A stretch of DNA of 64,000 bases, taken from the NCBI RefSeq assembly GCF_021462225.1, contig NC_061804.1, forward strand, positions 7,362,740-7,426,739, in the 5' to 3' direction. Origin of the DNA: Girardinichthys multiradiatus (taxonomy: Eukaryota; Chordata; Actinopteri; Cyprinodontiformes; Goodeidae). The notes under the pieces are model-generated. The model made no database searches, was not told the origin of the DNA, and worked only from the letters and a program-made list of their open reading frames with translations. Positions 31,681-42,464 of the stretch are shown here, piece after piece. Every line of letters starts with the position of its first letter. The first letter of the stretch is position 1. Made by a program: the position numbers and the translations under genes.

Positions 31681-31743
<63 letters not shown>
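31681..31743 (+). repeat. (TG)31 microsatellite
   Basis: About 31 uninterrupted TG units directly follow the tandem module; likely highly polymorphic. Confidence 0.97.
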
Positions 31744-31746
<3 letters not shown>

Positions 31747-34477
31747 AAATGATACAGAGGATGTCTTTTAGCGAATAATCGATATCTAATCTCATCATAG
31801 ATGTCTGAATCATAATCATATTGAATCATGAAGTGCCTAAAGATTCCCATCACTTGTGGGACTGAACAATATTTTCATCCCTTGTCCAACACTCAGGTTA
31901 ACGGTTATAAGCTAAGTTAGAAAAAACTTTTAAGGATTTAGCTCATATTAGTGACTTGTCATCTAGAGGTGTTTGTTACTGAAAAAAAAGGATATCATGT
32001 TTTGTTTTCCATTGTCTCTAGCGATAATTTGATCATATTTTGTGTGATCCCAAATTCATCAAATAATGTTTAATTCCAAATTCTCTTAAGATACAGCCAT
32101 ACAATGATTTTTCTTTTCTTTACTCATCTTGAAACATGGGTTTGTTGGACCAAAACTTTAACAGTAAACCTCAGCTATGGCGATGACAGGAATGAAAGCA
32201 AAAGGATAAGAAATTATATTCTGGTTAATTTTACTTTACCTTCTTAAATCTGTGTCACTGCTTTATTTAGCCATATCACTGCTTCATTTAGGCCTAGCCA
32301 AGCAATTTCTTTGGGTGTGTAACGTCTGCAAACAGTAAGTCTGTAGTTGGTCAGTCAGTTCTTAGGATTTGGAGAATGGGAAACAAGGTATTGGTTACGC
32401 CGTCTTTTCTGATAACTGTTTTTTTCCACACAGTTAACTGATCGGGCTTGTTTGTACGACAGCATCCTTATTCAAGAAGCCAAACCATCTCCATGCAAGA
32501 GATGACCAATGTCTTCCCACAAGCTCAACAGAAGAAGATGAAGACAATGTCTTCTAGCTTTTATTTAACAGATTACAAAACTGTTAAATTGGGATTTTGG
32601 CGCTCATTGTTCTGACATAGCTTAGCAACAGCTTGACATCAGCTGTCTGAATAGTGTGCTACTTATACTTAAGAGCGCACTTGCACACTAGTACAACTCC
32701 TTTTCTTTTTTCGTTACTGTTTTTTTCTCATGATTCTTTGAACTTTGAGTCAGGCCATTTTGTATGTTAATGGTTTATTCTGTTAGTTTTGGATTTACTC
32801 TATGTTCTTGTATTTCTAATAAGGGCCTACATGGTGGCGCATTTAAATCTGTTTATGTAGACCTGTAACCAAATGCCCAAGAGCTAAAAGTTCAACTTAC
32901 AAAAAACACCAGTAGTAAAATTATTGCTTTAGTTCAACAGGAATTAGAAACTGACAACAATGTGCTGAATCAGTGAAATTACTATAATACTGAAAGTGTT
33001 TTGGTTCTCAGAATGTGGGTTGAAATGACTAATAGTAAGGGCAAAGTCTTAAGGGCCTCACATCAACAGCAACATCTGCACTGGTGAGAAGAGCACAACA
33101 AAAAAGAAAGATGGTGAAACTTGAGGGTCTGTGTGTTTGTGTTTAGGGGCTTCGATACAGATGAGAAGAAGACAGATATGGTGTCCATGTGTACCAACAT
33201 ACTCCTCTCTTCATGTCCCTGTAGCCGTCCACAGAGTGGACGATGTATGCTATTTACGGCTGTCCTCTGACCCTATGGACTAGCTGCACGACCTGCTGTC
33301 ATTAGAATAATGCATTCCCTAAAGGTCACTGTGTTGACAGTGTTAGTTTTTGTCTGTCTATCTTTTTGACAAATTATAAACAAACATTTGAAAAGAGGAA
33401 AAGTCTAGATTTAAAAACCTGAAAACCATTTTTCTATTACTCTGTACTTCTGAACTAATCTAGTTTTACACCCAAATGTTGCTTTATTCCTATCACAATT
33501 GGTTATGCTTAATTTTTTGCTTATGGATGATTAATGTTGTAAAAGTGATAAATTGTTTGTCTTTGCTCTTTGTGCTGTTTGTTTGTTTGTTTGTTCATAA
33601 AAAAATAAACAGAAAATAAAAAATAAACCTGTCCAGAGAACAGCTGTAGCTGATAATCTGTCCAGACGTACCAAAGACATCTGTGACAATCTCCAGCCTA
33701 ATTAAATGATCTATAGTGTAATAAAACCAAAATTATATAACATATTTTTTATCCTCTAATGTCAAAACTGTTTTATTCAACAGTTCCAGCTAATAAAGCA
33801 TGTTGTTTAATTCTGAAACATCTCTACTGCAGGGTCTTTAAATATTTATTTATTTATTAAAAGCAAGGTTCAGGACCATGGACAGCTTCACAACAGTTGC
33901 TTACACTGTGCAAACAGCCGTCTTTGCTTCCACAGAGGTTTATATTGAGACGCAACTGATCTGCCATACTCATTTTCAGTCTTCAGTCACTAACAAAAAC
34001 AGACAAATCATCATTTACACTCATTGTGAATGAATGAATGAATGAATGAATGAATGAATGAACGAATGAATTGAACACTTTGAGCACAAGCAGATGGCTA
34101 TGTGAATGTGTCCGTTTGAGCTGTATGAACTTGAGATTAACAATGAACCCAATTGTGGATGGTTTTAGGGTCTGTATTTTAGACATTAACGTAAATGAGA
34201 AAGAGATAGAGCAAATGGCCTGCTCTTAACCACAGAACACTCTATTAGATCAGCTATAGCCCTGTTTATTTCATCTTTAACTCCACACAGAATAACAAAG
34301 TTCAACAAAACAGACTAAACTCACAGTTAAAGCCATCAGGATAAGATGGTCTGAATGCAGACGGTCTGCCATCCTCTTGAGACTCTGTTCTGGTGACAGA
34401 CTCAACATCAAACACTCGGTTGCTTAACCATTCACTTTAAAGTCTTCTCTAAGGCACTCGCTTATTGGGAATGACCT
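31744..34477. other. Long unassigned A/T-rich stretch
   Basis: I see no gene or transposon signature over about 2.7 kb. Small simple tracts: TTTGTTTG repeats at 33578-33596 and TTTATTTATTTATT at 33845-33858. Confidence 0.5.
34027..34071 (+). repeat. (TGAA)n microsatellite
   Basis: Ten or eleven TGAA units with one TGAA-to-CGAA change. Confidence 0.93.
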
Positions 34478-34870
34478 CAGCGCCTCTTAAAAGCAGTCCA
34501 ACACAACTTTAAGCACAACAGTTAATTATATATAGAGCCAGCAGGGGGAAATTGTATTCTTTTTCCCAGCTCAAAGGAATGAATAACTCCAATTGAAGTG
34601 TGACTCGGATCATGTGATTGACACCTAACCCTGTCAACGCTTCAAGCCAAAAGGAGTGATCAATAAATTAGCGACACAGCATCAGATCTGTGTGTTTTAA
34701 TTGCTGAACAGTGCATTATTTATCTGCCTGAAGTAGATGAGCTGTGAACTGGCTCCAAGTGTTGATTACTGAGCTAAAGACTGATCACAGTGAATTAGAG
34801 ATTGGTCCCTTTGAAATGACGAGGCCTGACAAGAGCAACTCTACACACAAATGCAGCCAGGAGACCAGCT
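34478..34870. promoter_or_regulatory. Candidate conserved non-coding element
   Basis: Repeat-free DNA with CAGTTAATTATATA, GTGATTGACACC (a PBX/MEIS-like TGATTGAC core), TTTTAATTGCTG, TGCATTATTTATCTGCC and GTTGATTACTGAG (a GATTA core). Composition is balanced compared with the A/T-rich neighbours. The motifs are visible; enhancer function is conjecture. Confidence 0.3.
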
Positions 34871-35098
34871 AGCACAAAGCATAGAACTTTATAACGACCT
34901 TCCATATGTATACTTTTTGATTTTACAATTGTAAATTTAACATCTTCCACTTTTTTTCTTCCTCTTGTAATCTATGCCTCAGTGTCACTGCAAATTACAG
35001 CTTGTGTGTGAAAACCCAGAATTAAAAGTTTCTTTTTGAAACTTTTGTGAACTGAAATGAGGATAAACATAAAGAAATCACTGCTCTCTCTCAGATCC
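34871..35098. other. Unassigned flank before the gypsy LTR
   Basis: A/T-rich, no features; it ends at the TG dinucleotide that opens the LTR. Confidence 0.5.
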
Positions 35099-35760
35099 TG
35101 TTAGGATTGTGTTCTGTTTGGTGGATCTGTTTGTGTCTACTTACCTTCCAGGGGCGGAGTTTTCCAATCTACGCACCTGTCCTGGATTCTGCTGATGAGA
35201 GCAGTTGGCATTTAAGTTCCTGGAAGTGATCCATTCCTCACCGGATTATTTAGTGACACTGGTACTGAGTGAGACAGCCAGCAATTTATCTTTGAGACTT
35301 TCTTGAGTAACCTGATGATTTTTGTGTTTTTCTAAGGACACTTATTGGAGTGTGGAACTCGCCTTTTGCTGGAGCTTAAGGACTCGTGTATTTGGATTCC
35401 TCTCCTGGAGACTCTCACCTGGAAACCAACCATCCTCCGTCCTGCCACTCTCTCTCTCCCTCGGACCTGGAACACAAACGGACACTGAAACCTGGAACAC
35501 TTACCTCCTGGATTTTCCCTTGCCTCCTCCTCCAAGCTGACCTCCCTCCCAAGAGCCTGTAAGAAACAAAGAGACAATCTCCTCATTATACTCACCTTTA
35601 CTCCTGTGGATGACCAGCTAACATCTTTCTATTCCCTTGCAAGACAAACCCACTGCTTTGCATTCACTGTAAATAAACATCATTTAACTTTTCATCTTGT
35701 CTCTGTGTCATTGTTCTGTTTTTGCCTGAACTTGGGTACTCCTCTAGTCAAACCTCAACA
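35099..35760 (+). mobile_element. 5' LTR of a sushi-like Ty3/gypsy element
   Basis: This 662-bp segment starts TGTTAGGATTGTG and ends CAAACCTCAACA, so it has TG..CA termini. A TATA-like TTTAAG (35211-35216) lies 30 bp upstream of CCGGATTATT (35241-35250), the probable start of the transcript. AATAAA (35672-35677) supplies a poly(A) signal. Gag begins 19 bp after the LTR. No matching 3' LTR is present, so the element is 3'-truncated and the LTR borders rest on termini and context, not on a pair. Confidence 0.75.
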
Positions 35761-35761
35761 G

Positions 35762-35771
35762 AATAATCCGG
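35762..35771 (+). promoter_or_regulatory. Putative self-primer binding site of the gypsy element
   Basis: AATAATCCGG, two bases after the LTR, is the exact reverse complement of CCGGATTATT at 35241-35250, the predicted 5' end of the element's RNA. Tf1 and sushi-ichi retrotransposons are known to prime reverse transcription with the 5' end of their own RNA and not with a tRNA; this pairing fits that mechanism. Confidence 0.6.
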
Positions 35772-35778
35772 CCAAAAA

Positions 35779-36584
35779 ATGAGTACCCATGGCAAATCAG
35801 ACAATGACCAGATTCTCCATCTAATAGCAAGCACTCCAAGAGAAACGGTTAAGTCAGAATGAGCTTATGTTTCAGCAAATCATTGCTCAACAAGAGGAAC
35901 AGTCTGGTAATTTGTCCAAATTAGGTGGCATGGTTTTCTCTCTGGATCAAAAAGTAACACCCCTCTTAACTCCTCCAGTTTCCTTCAGACAGGAACCAAC
36001 TTCCCCTGCAGCAACAGCTGTAATTCCACCGACTCTCATGGAGACTAAGTTCCTTCCCAGCCAATTTTTTAGTGGTGATCCTGAGCAATTTGGCGGTTTC
36101 CTACTTCAATGTAATCTTGCATTTAGCAGAGCTCCCACAATATTTGCTTCCGACTCAACTCGAATTACTTACTTCATTTCAGCCCTTCAGGGTGAGGCTT
36201 TAAGATGGGCTCACGTCTATTTTCACTCCCTGGCAGTTAATGATTGTCCTTTCTCCACTTTTCTAAGTGATTTCCAAAGTGTTTTTGAACTCCCTCTACA
36301 TCAGGAGACTGCTTCACGAAGGCTAATCTCGCTGAAACAAGGAAGTCAGTCCGTCGCCGAATTCTCCATCCACTTCTGGATCTCCACCAAGGAGACAGGA
36401 TGGGACGATGTAGCCCTACGAGGTATCTTTTCCAGCGCTCTGAATGACCAAGTTAAGGACCAATTGGCTACTAGAGATGAACCTGAAGATTTAAATGAGC
36501 TAATAAAGACAGCAATTCGAATCGACAACCGGTTACGGGAGATAAACGAGCAGAGGGACTACAAGTCCCAGCATGCCTCAGCAT
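35779..36584 (+). pseudogene. Ty3/gypsy gag, frameshifted and cut off
   Basis: An ATG at 35779 opens the expected frame, which stops after 28 codons. The rest of gag continues in another frame from 35867 (about 240 codons), implying a small indel in between. The body carries the retrotransposon gag signature: FFSGDPEQFGGFLLQCNLAF, YFISALQGEALRWAH, FLSDFQSVFE, SRRLISLKQGSQSVAEF and DQLATRDEP. This capsid-like domain packages element RNA. The zinc knuckle, protease and reverse transcriptase that should follow are absent, because sequence switches to an L2 LINE at about 36585. Confidence 0.82.
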
Positions 36585-37424
36585 TGGACTGATCCAGGAC
36601 GGTGATGAGTCTGCATACAGACAGCAGGTGGATCGGCTGGTACACTGGTGCAGTCAGAACTACCTTGAACTCAACCCACTCAAGATTGTGGAAATGGTGG
36701 TGGACTTTTGGAGAACACCACCCCCATACACCCCCCTCACCATCCTCAACAACACTGTATCGGCCGTGGACCACTTCAGGTTCTTAGGAACCACCATCTC
36801 TGAGGACCTGAGATGGTCTTCACACATAGACACTGTTCGAAAGAAGGCCCAGCAGAGACTGTACTTCGTGAGGCAATTCAAGAAGTTCAACCTTCCACAG
36901 GAGCTGCTGGTCATCTTCTACACTGCCATCATTCAATCTGTCCTGTCTTCATCCATCTCAGTGTGGTTTGGCTCATCCACCAAACAGGACAGGTCCAGAC
37001 TGCAACGAATAATCAGGAATGCAGAGAGAATAATCAGGGCTGACCTTCCCTCCATCCAGGACTTATACAGGTCTAGGGTCAGGAAAAGAGCTGCTAAAAT
37101 CTCTGCGGACCCCTCACACCCTGCACATAAACTGTTTAGAGTTTTACCTTCAGGCCGCCGCTACAGAGCACTGTTTACTAAAACCAGCCGCCACAGAGAC
37201 AGTTTCTTCCCCCAGGCTGTTTCTCTGTTGAACATTCAATAGAGTACAGAACAACAGCATATAGATGTTGCAAATGCACCTTTTTATTATATATGTGTAT
37301 ATTGTACATTGCAAATATGTATATTCTGTAATACAAAAACAAAACCAAAGAGCAAAGTGTAACGGAGTCAAATTCCTTGTTTGTATGTACAAACTTGGCA
37401 ATAAAGCTCGAATGACATTATTGA
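36585..37424 (+). pseudogene. L2 LINE 3' end, 5'-truncated, lying inside the gypsy element
   Basis: It begins within the segment just after the FADD box (TLIGLIQDGDESAYRQQ in frame) and runs open for about 210 codons: VHWCSQNYLELN, FRFLGTTISEDLRW, KKAQQRLYFVRQFKKFNLP, then SGRRYRALFTKTSRHRDSFF, closely parallel to the ORF at 25256-26854. A 3' untranslated region ends GGCAATAAAGCTCGAATG near 37414. Gypsy gag ends immediately to the left and gypsy integrase resumes at about 37430. The catalytic part is missing, so it encodes no active enzyme. Confidence 0.83.
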
Positions 37425-37429
37425 CAGAC

Positions 37430-38238
37430 ACACAATCCTCCACTTCTGCCAGGAGTGGAACCAGACCCAGGTACCGGACCTCCTAATCGCCTTTTTGTCC
37501 CTAAGACTGCAGTCAGCAAGGTCCTCACATGGATTCACGTCTCCAAGTTCTCCTGCCATCCAGAAGTCAACAGGATGTTATCCTTTTCTAAGCGGCATTT
37601 TTGGTGGCCTACTATGTACAGTGACATTAAGGAGTTTGTTTCTGCCTGCTCTTTGTGTGCCCGAAACAAGAGCTCACATCGACCTTGTTCTGGACTTCTT
37701 CAGGCACTTCCCATCCCTGGACAACCATAGTCTCACATTTCTCCAGACTTTGTCACTGGACTACCTCCGTCAGAAGGTAACACCACCATTCTCACCATCA
37801 TTGACAGATTTTCCAAGGCTGTTCACTTTGTTCCATTAATGAAACTTCCTTACGCACACGAGACTGCTCAGCTCATCACCCAGCATGTTTTCCGATTACA
37901 TGGCATTCCCAGCGACATTGTCTCTGACAGAGGTCCACAGTTTGTTTCCCAGGTTTGGAAGTCCTTCTGTCGAGCTATCGGTGCATCAGTGAGCCTATCT
38001 TCTGGTTACCACCCTCAATCTAACGGTCAGTCTGAGAGAGCAAATCACGAACTTGAATCACTTCTTCGCTGTGTCATCAACAATAATCCTTCTTCATGGT
38101 CTTCTCATCTAGCATGGGTTGAGTACGTCCACAACACTCATTCCTCCTCTGCCACCGGGTTAACACCTTTTGAAGCATCCTTGGATTATTTACCACCTCT
38201 TTTTCCCTCTCAGGAACAGGAGATCTCGGTACCCTCCG
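37430..38238 (+). pseudogene. Ty3/gypsy integrase, one internal stop, 3'-truncated
   Basis: One frame covers the region except for a TAG at 37728-37730, where the context suggests TGG (Trp). The N-terminal zinc-binding HHCC module is visible ([14 protein letters not shown] to CSLCARN). It is followed by the core: Asp in [12 protein letters not shown], Asp in [13 protein letters not shown] and Glu in [15 protein letters not shown], the D,D35E triad that joins element cDNA to host DNA. The frame continues through [17 protein letters not shown] and loses similarity at about 38238, before any chromodomain could be seen. With gag it shows the element once had the order gag-pol. Confidence 0.82.
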
Positions 38239-38775
38239 GCAGTCATCATCCGGTTCTGCAGAGCACTGTTCACAATGAAGCGGTCATCAGTTTGGGATCT
38301 GGCCAAAGGACGTCCACTTCCATACCTGTCTGGGACTCTTCTAGTCTCTCTGTATCTCTGTTGCAACCTGCTGATGTCACTCTGTGACCATCTAAGCTCA
38401 GTGTCTACATCTATCCGAGAACATCCTGTTTGAAGTCTTGCAGTGTTGTGTGGTGTGGTTGATCAATTGTCAGGTGTCGCCTTGGTCTCATGATGTCAAA
38501 ATGTGAACAGCATGATGAAGAGGACTCTGTAAATACCATCTAATTGAACCATGAAATGTATTGGTTGATTAATGGATCAGGCACCTGTTGTAAATTTTGC
38601 AGTTAAGTTATTTATTAGAGAACAGCAAGAAGTGCAAAAAGTACTGAAACATTGAACAGTTGGACATGCGCATTTAAAAGTTTAGAGAAGGTCACATAAA
38701 GTTCACCTGTCAAGATTATTGGGCATTTTTGTCATCATTCCACCCAGGATAAAGAGTGTTTCATGCATCTGATGA
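38239..38775 (+). repeat. Unclassified repeat abutting the broken integrase
   Basis: The sequence changes character at about 38238. It includes CAATGAAGCGGTCATCAG, GGCCAAAGGACGTCCACTTC and, further on, TGAACCATGAAATGTATTGG and GAGAACAGCAAGAAGTGC. The text reads to me like a common fish DNA-transposon remnant, but I cannot name the family or find inverted ends. Open frames here are short. Confidence 0.35.
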
Positions 38776-40499
38776 ATTTCAACAATAACATAAGAAAAAT
38801 GTCAGCCTTCAGCACAAAACTGAAGCCAAAGGTTTCCACAGTTTCACAGCTAAATCTGTTGTTTTAAACAGGAAAAAAAGTGAATTAAAATGTCAAACTA
38901 AAGCTAAGATTTATTATTTTATGAAATTAAATATTACCAGTGAATTCTTGGTATTTTATTTAACATGTGTTTCTATCTAGTTACCAAATGCCATATTTAT
39001 GGAAAAAGTGTTTTATGATTGAATTTGCATTATACAAATTAAAGATACATCCTTTTATTTAACTGAAAAGATCATATCATAACCAAAAGATAAAGAGCTC
39101 TGCAGTAAATAGAACAGGGATGTCCTAAGAAGAGAACAGAGTGCTCATGATTTTGTTATAACTCTGACCTTTAGTTTGGTCTGTGGTGCACACTTCAGTC
39201 CCTCTGTGCAGTAATGTTTGCCAAGGTGCACACCAGAAGAATGATGCAAACAGAGTCTTTGACTTGCTTAAAGAGCCTTCTGGGTATAAAGTATAAATAA
39301 TGTAACTTAGAGAGAGAAGCTAAGTATTTTGCACAATTTCTCTCCCCCTCAGTACTTTCACCATATAACCTCAGCTTTCCTCTTATTTGTTTCCTGCATC
39401 TGCAGCACCAGCCCACAGAATGTTTTTGCAAACACCCCCGGTTCTTTTCTCTGATGTTTGCATGGGTTTATTTGTTTGTTTTCAGCAGTGATTTGCTGTC
39501 CCATTAAAAAAGAATACGAGCTTATGACATATTTAAAGAGGGGATGTCTGGAGTATAAAGTCTAAAGAGGCTATGATTCATTAATGGACCCATGAATGCA
39601 TAACTCACTCTTGTGTGATATCATACTCACTATTGAATTCACAGTGACATTCGCATATTTTCCTGTTCACAGAATCAGGATATATTGCAAACAGTACATG
39701 AAAGAATTATAGAGAGACCTCTGAACTATTCATAGAGATCCAGCTAAACATTTGGTACTTTGTATGCCCAGTGTTTCTCCTGTGGTGCTGGTTTTATTCT
39801 CTATTATTATCATTCCAGTTACAACATCGTTAAAAAACCTACCGTGAGGCATCACTTTCATGATGAAACCATGAAACAGCCTTTCTGAAGACCTGAGGGC
39901 AGGAGTGACTGTTGATGATGTTTCTAATAGTTAACTCAAAACTATTCCTTTCCCAGGCTTTAAGCTTCTAGTAATGAATATCATTTATGCCTAATATAAG
40001 TTTGAATGAAGTCACTTTTATCTGCAGTTTTATTGCACATTTATATAGATTTTTCAATTAATTTTAAATATTTGTATTTGTTAAACTCATTTGTTTAGTT
40101 TTATTGAATTGATTAATATGCTTTTCTAGCAGTTCACATTAAATGTAGATTATATTTATTTATTTATTTGTCTATATTTAGGTTAATTATTATAGGACAG
40201 GCAAATTAACAATGGAAAACTTGATCGGGGCTTCCCTGGGCAGTGAGCTCTAACACCTTAATCAAAAACCGCCAATTACCTGTACTTTGGTCTCTCCAAC
40301 GGACCTTGGGTCAGAAGTCTTATGGTTCATTAAGATTCAACTTTGTACATCTAAGTAAACTTCCATATTCTTTCAAGAGAGAACAAGCAAATAATCTCCG
40401 CTTGTTTAGTCATTTTCTAATTGTCATGTTGTGAACTGTAACCTTTACTGTATCATGCTAACTGAGCCTTGTAAAGGCAGAGGAGCTCCTGGTTTTTTG
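38776..40499. other. Unassigned A/T-rich intergenic DNA
   Basis: No gene is supported. There is a short TTTATTTATTTATTTG tract near 40154. Confidence 0.5.
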
Positions 40500-40770
40500 T
40501 TGCGCGGTCTGACCTTGTGGTGATTTTTCTTGAAGGTTGGCTGATGTCTCAACTATTTTCCACCCGTGAATAATATTTCTGAATGCAAACTGATGAAGTT
40601 TAAATAGTTTAAAAATTGCCTTATGACCCTTTTGAGACTAAGGATCAGTAACAGTTGTGTTTCTAAGGTCAATGATGATGTATTTCAGCCTTGGTGTAAC
40701 AGCTCCAGCACAAAAAACTGCATAAACTCCTGTTTTTACAGAGGTTTTTATGGCTGATGATCAGCATCTG
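40500..40770 (-). repeat. Old Tc1-like transposon fragment
   Basis: GATCAGTAACAGTTGTGTTT, CTAAGGTCAATGATGATG and GCTGATGATCAGCATCTG occur in the same order as in the remnants at 21064-23085 and 51640-52420. No coding motif is preserved. Confidence 0.4.
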
Positions 40771-41199
40771 TTTTGGGCTTGGTATACTTAAAGTTCATAT
40801 TTAAATTGTTTTAGAAGCAGGTAAAGACCAAAGTATTTTTATGTCCTGATATTTGAATCCCCGGAACTTAAAAGAGGTGCACTTTCTTTTTACCATGACG
40901 GTATATCTGTCTGAGAGCTTTTGACCCTTAAATTTAAACAACATTGACAGACTGCATGTACGCCCCACTCTTCTTGAAGAAACTGAACTTATTTTTTGTG
41001 CGCAGCCTGAAAACAACAGCCAGTGCAAACAGTGTTCTCCTCACAGAAGTTGCATAAGCTTTGTTATGAAATCAGCAGAGGAAGCAAACTTCAAGCTCAT
41101 CTCACCAACACAAAGAACTTCCATGACACGGCATGCTCAAAGAGTACAGAAATATACAAAAATTTGAATGGACAAGTCCAGCCGTTCATCTTGAACTTA

Positions 41200-41627
41200 G
41201 AAGGCACATGACGTTCTCTCAGCTGCTGCTGTTGTTATCACCCTGAGAGTGGATTGCTGCGCTCTCCTTGCCTCTCTTTTGTTTTAAGAAATTCACTTTA
41301 GTTCGGTTTGCTGAACCCATTTTCTATTCTGTTGTGTTTTGCTTTGTTTTTAACTCCATACGATCCACAGCTGGACTTTCCTCCACGGATCCTCACCAGA
41401 CCCTATCTGCAGCACCAAAGCTTATCCTAATTGCTGTTGACTCTCTGCTCACCAGCCGCCTTCTGTCTTGGAAAAGAGACCATGTTTGTAGCTGGCTGTT
41501 CAGCTTTTATCTATATTTTAAGCCACACACAAGGTGTAGAGTCAGCCTGGAGCTTGTTACTGGGGCCAAAGACTGCATAATTCATGAAGAGGACCTGCCT
41601 GCTGCAGCGGCTAAATAAAAGATCTGA
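41200..41627 (+). promoter_or_regulatory. Possible 5' untranslated region or promoter-proximal DNA
   Basis: The stretch before the candidate exon at 41628 is repeat-free and richer in G/C than its surroundings, with CTGCTGCTGTTG and CTGCCTGCTGCAGCGGC words. A 116-codon open frame (41268-41618) ends ten bases before the exon's ATG. It lacks family resemblance and I regard it as untranslated or chance. Confidence 0.25.
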
Positions 41628-41741
41628 ATGGCAGGACCGAGCAGCACGCTGTACCTGCCTTGCCACCTGTGCGTGAGTTTCCTGTGTGTGTCAATTTGGG
41701 TTCAGATTGTGTGTTTCTGGGCTTTCACCATAATCCCTGAG
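41628..41741 (+). CDS. Candidate first coding exon, signal-peptide-like, product unrecognised
   Basis: ATG at 41628 opens 38 codons ending exactly at GAG|GTAAGA, a near-consensus splice donor in phase 0. The product is strongly hydrophobic: MAGPSSTLYLPCHLCVSFLC followed by VSIWVQIVCFWAFTIIPE, which resembles a signal peptide or signal anchor. It has AA at -2/-1 and T at -5 around the ATG, so the Kozak context is only fair. I recognise no family. A later in-frame GTGAGT (CTGTGC|GTGAGT) is an alternative donor. No second exon was found before the Tc1 fossil at 42.1 kb. If real, it would be the start of a secreted or membrane protein gene extending rightwards beyond identifiable exons. Confidence 0.35.
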
Positions 41742-42094
41742 GTAAGATCAGTACAAACTGTATGACATACACAGAAGTGTGCATTCTTCCTACAGACACT
41801 GAAGTGTGGCTAAAATATAAAGTAGGTTTCACAAATGTACATCATGTCTTCACTGATTCCACACACTTGAGTAATGCTCACTGAGTGGGAAAACACTCCA
41901 GAAATTGACGGAGGAAGGCAGGAAGAAAAGTTCACAACTCAAGACATGAAAGACTGTGAAAACCTTCTTTCAACAGATTTATACCATCTAATCTACCTAC
42001 ATTAATGTGTCTCTGTTGTTTATCACTTACAATTATCTACTATTTTGTAATTTAACAATTAAAATTTTTTTCAGTTCATTCAGCATGTGAAGAT

Positions 42095-42440
42095 GTTTAT
42101 CTCAAAAGAGGTTCACACTCACCTGTTCAATTGCTATCAGCCAATCACGTGGCAGCATCTCAATGCATTCAGGCATGTAGACGTGGTGAAGACGGCTTGG
42201 TGAAATCCAAACCAACCATCAGAATGTGGCAGAAATGGAATATAAGTGGCTTCGAAGGTATCATGGTTGTCCATACCTGATGGACTGGTCTAAGTATTTA
42301 AGAAACTGCTGATCTACTGGGATATTCGTGCAAACCCAACTCTCAGGTTTCCAGAGACTGGTCTGAAAATTTGAGTGGCAAGAAATTTGTGGTCAAAAAT
42401 GCCTTGTGGACGTCAGCAGTAAAAGCTATGAGGAATAACA
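42095..42440 (+). pseudogene. Tc1-like transposon 5' part, decayed
   Basis: It contains TTCACACTCACCTGTTCAAT, CAGCCAATCACGTGGCAGCA and GCATTCAGGCATGTAGACGT, followed by degraded HTH-coding text ending AAATGCCTTGTGGACG. The order resembles the left end and first third of a common fish Tc1-type element. Frames are heavily broken. The L2 fossil follows at 42465. Confidence 0.5.
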
Positions 42441-42464
42441 AATCTAAACACACAGCATGTCAAA

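Noticed and set aside
35099..38238. Endogenous retrovirus
   Set aside because: Gag and integrase are of Ty3/gypsy type and no envelope gene is visible; the leader fits a sushi-like retrotransposon.
41268..41618. 116-codon plus-strand frame upstream of the candidate exon
   Set aside because: No family similarity; it ends just before the more convincing ATG and donor pair and is better explained as leader DNA.
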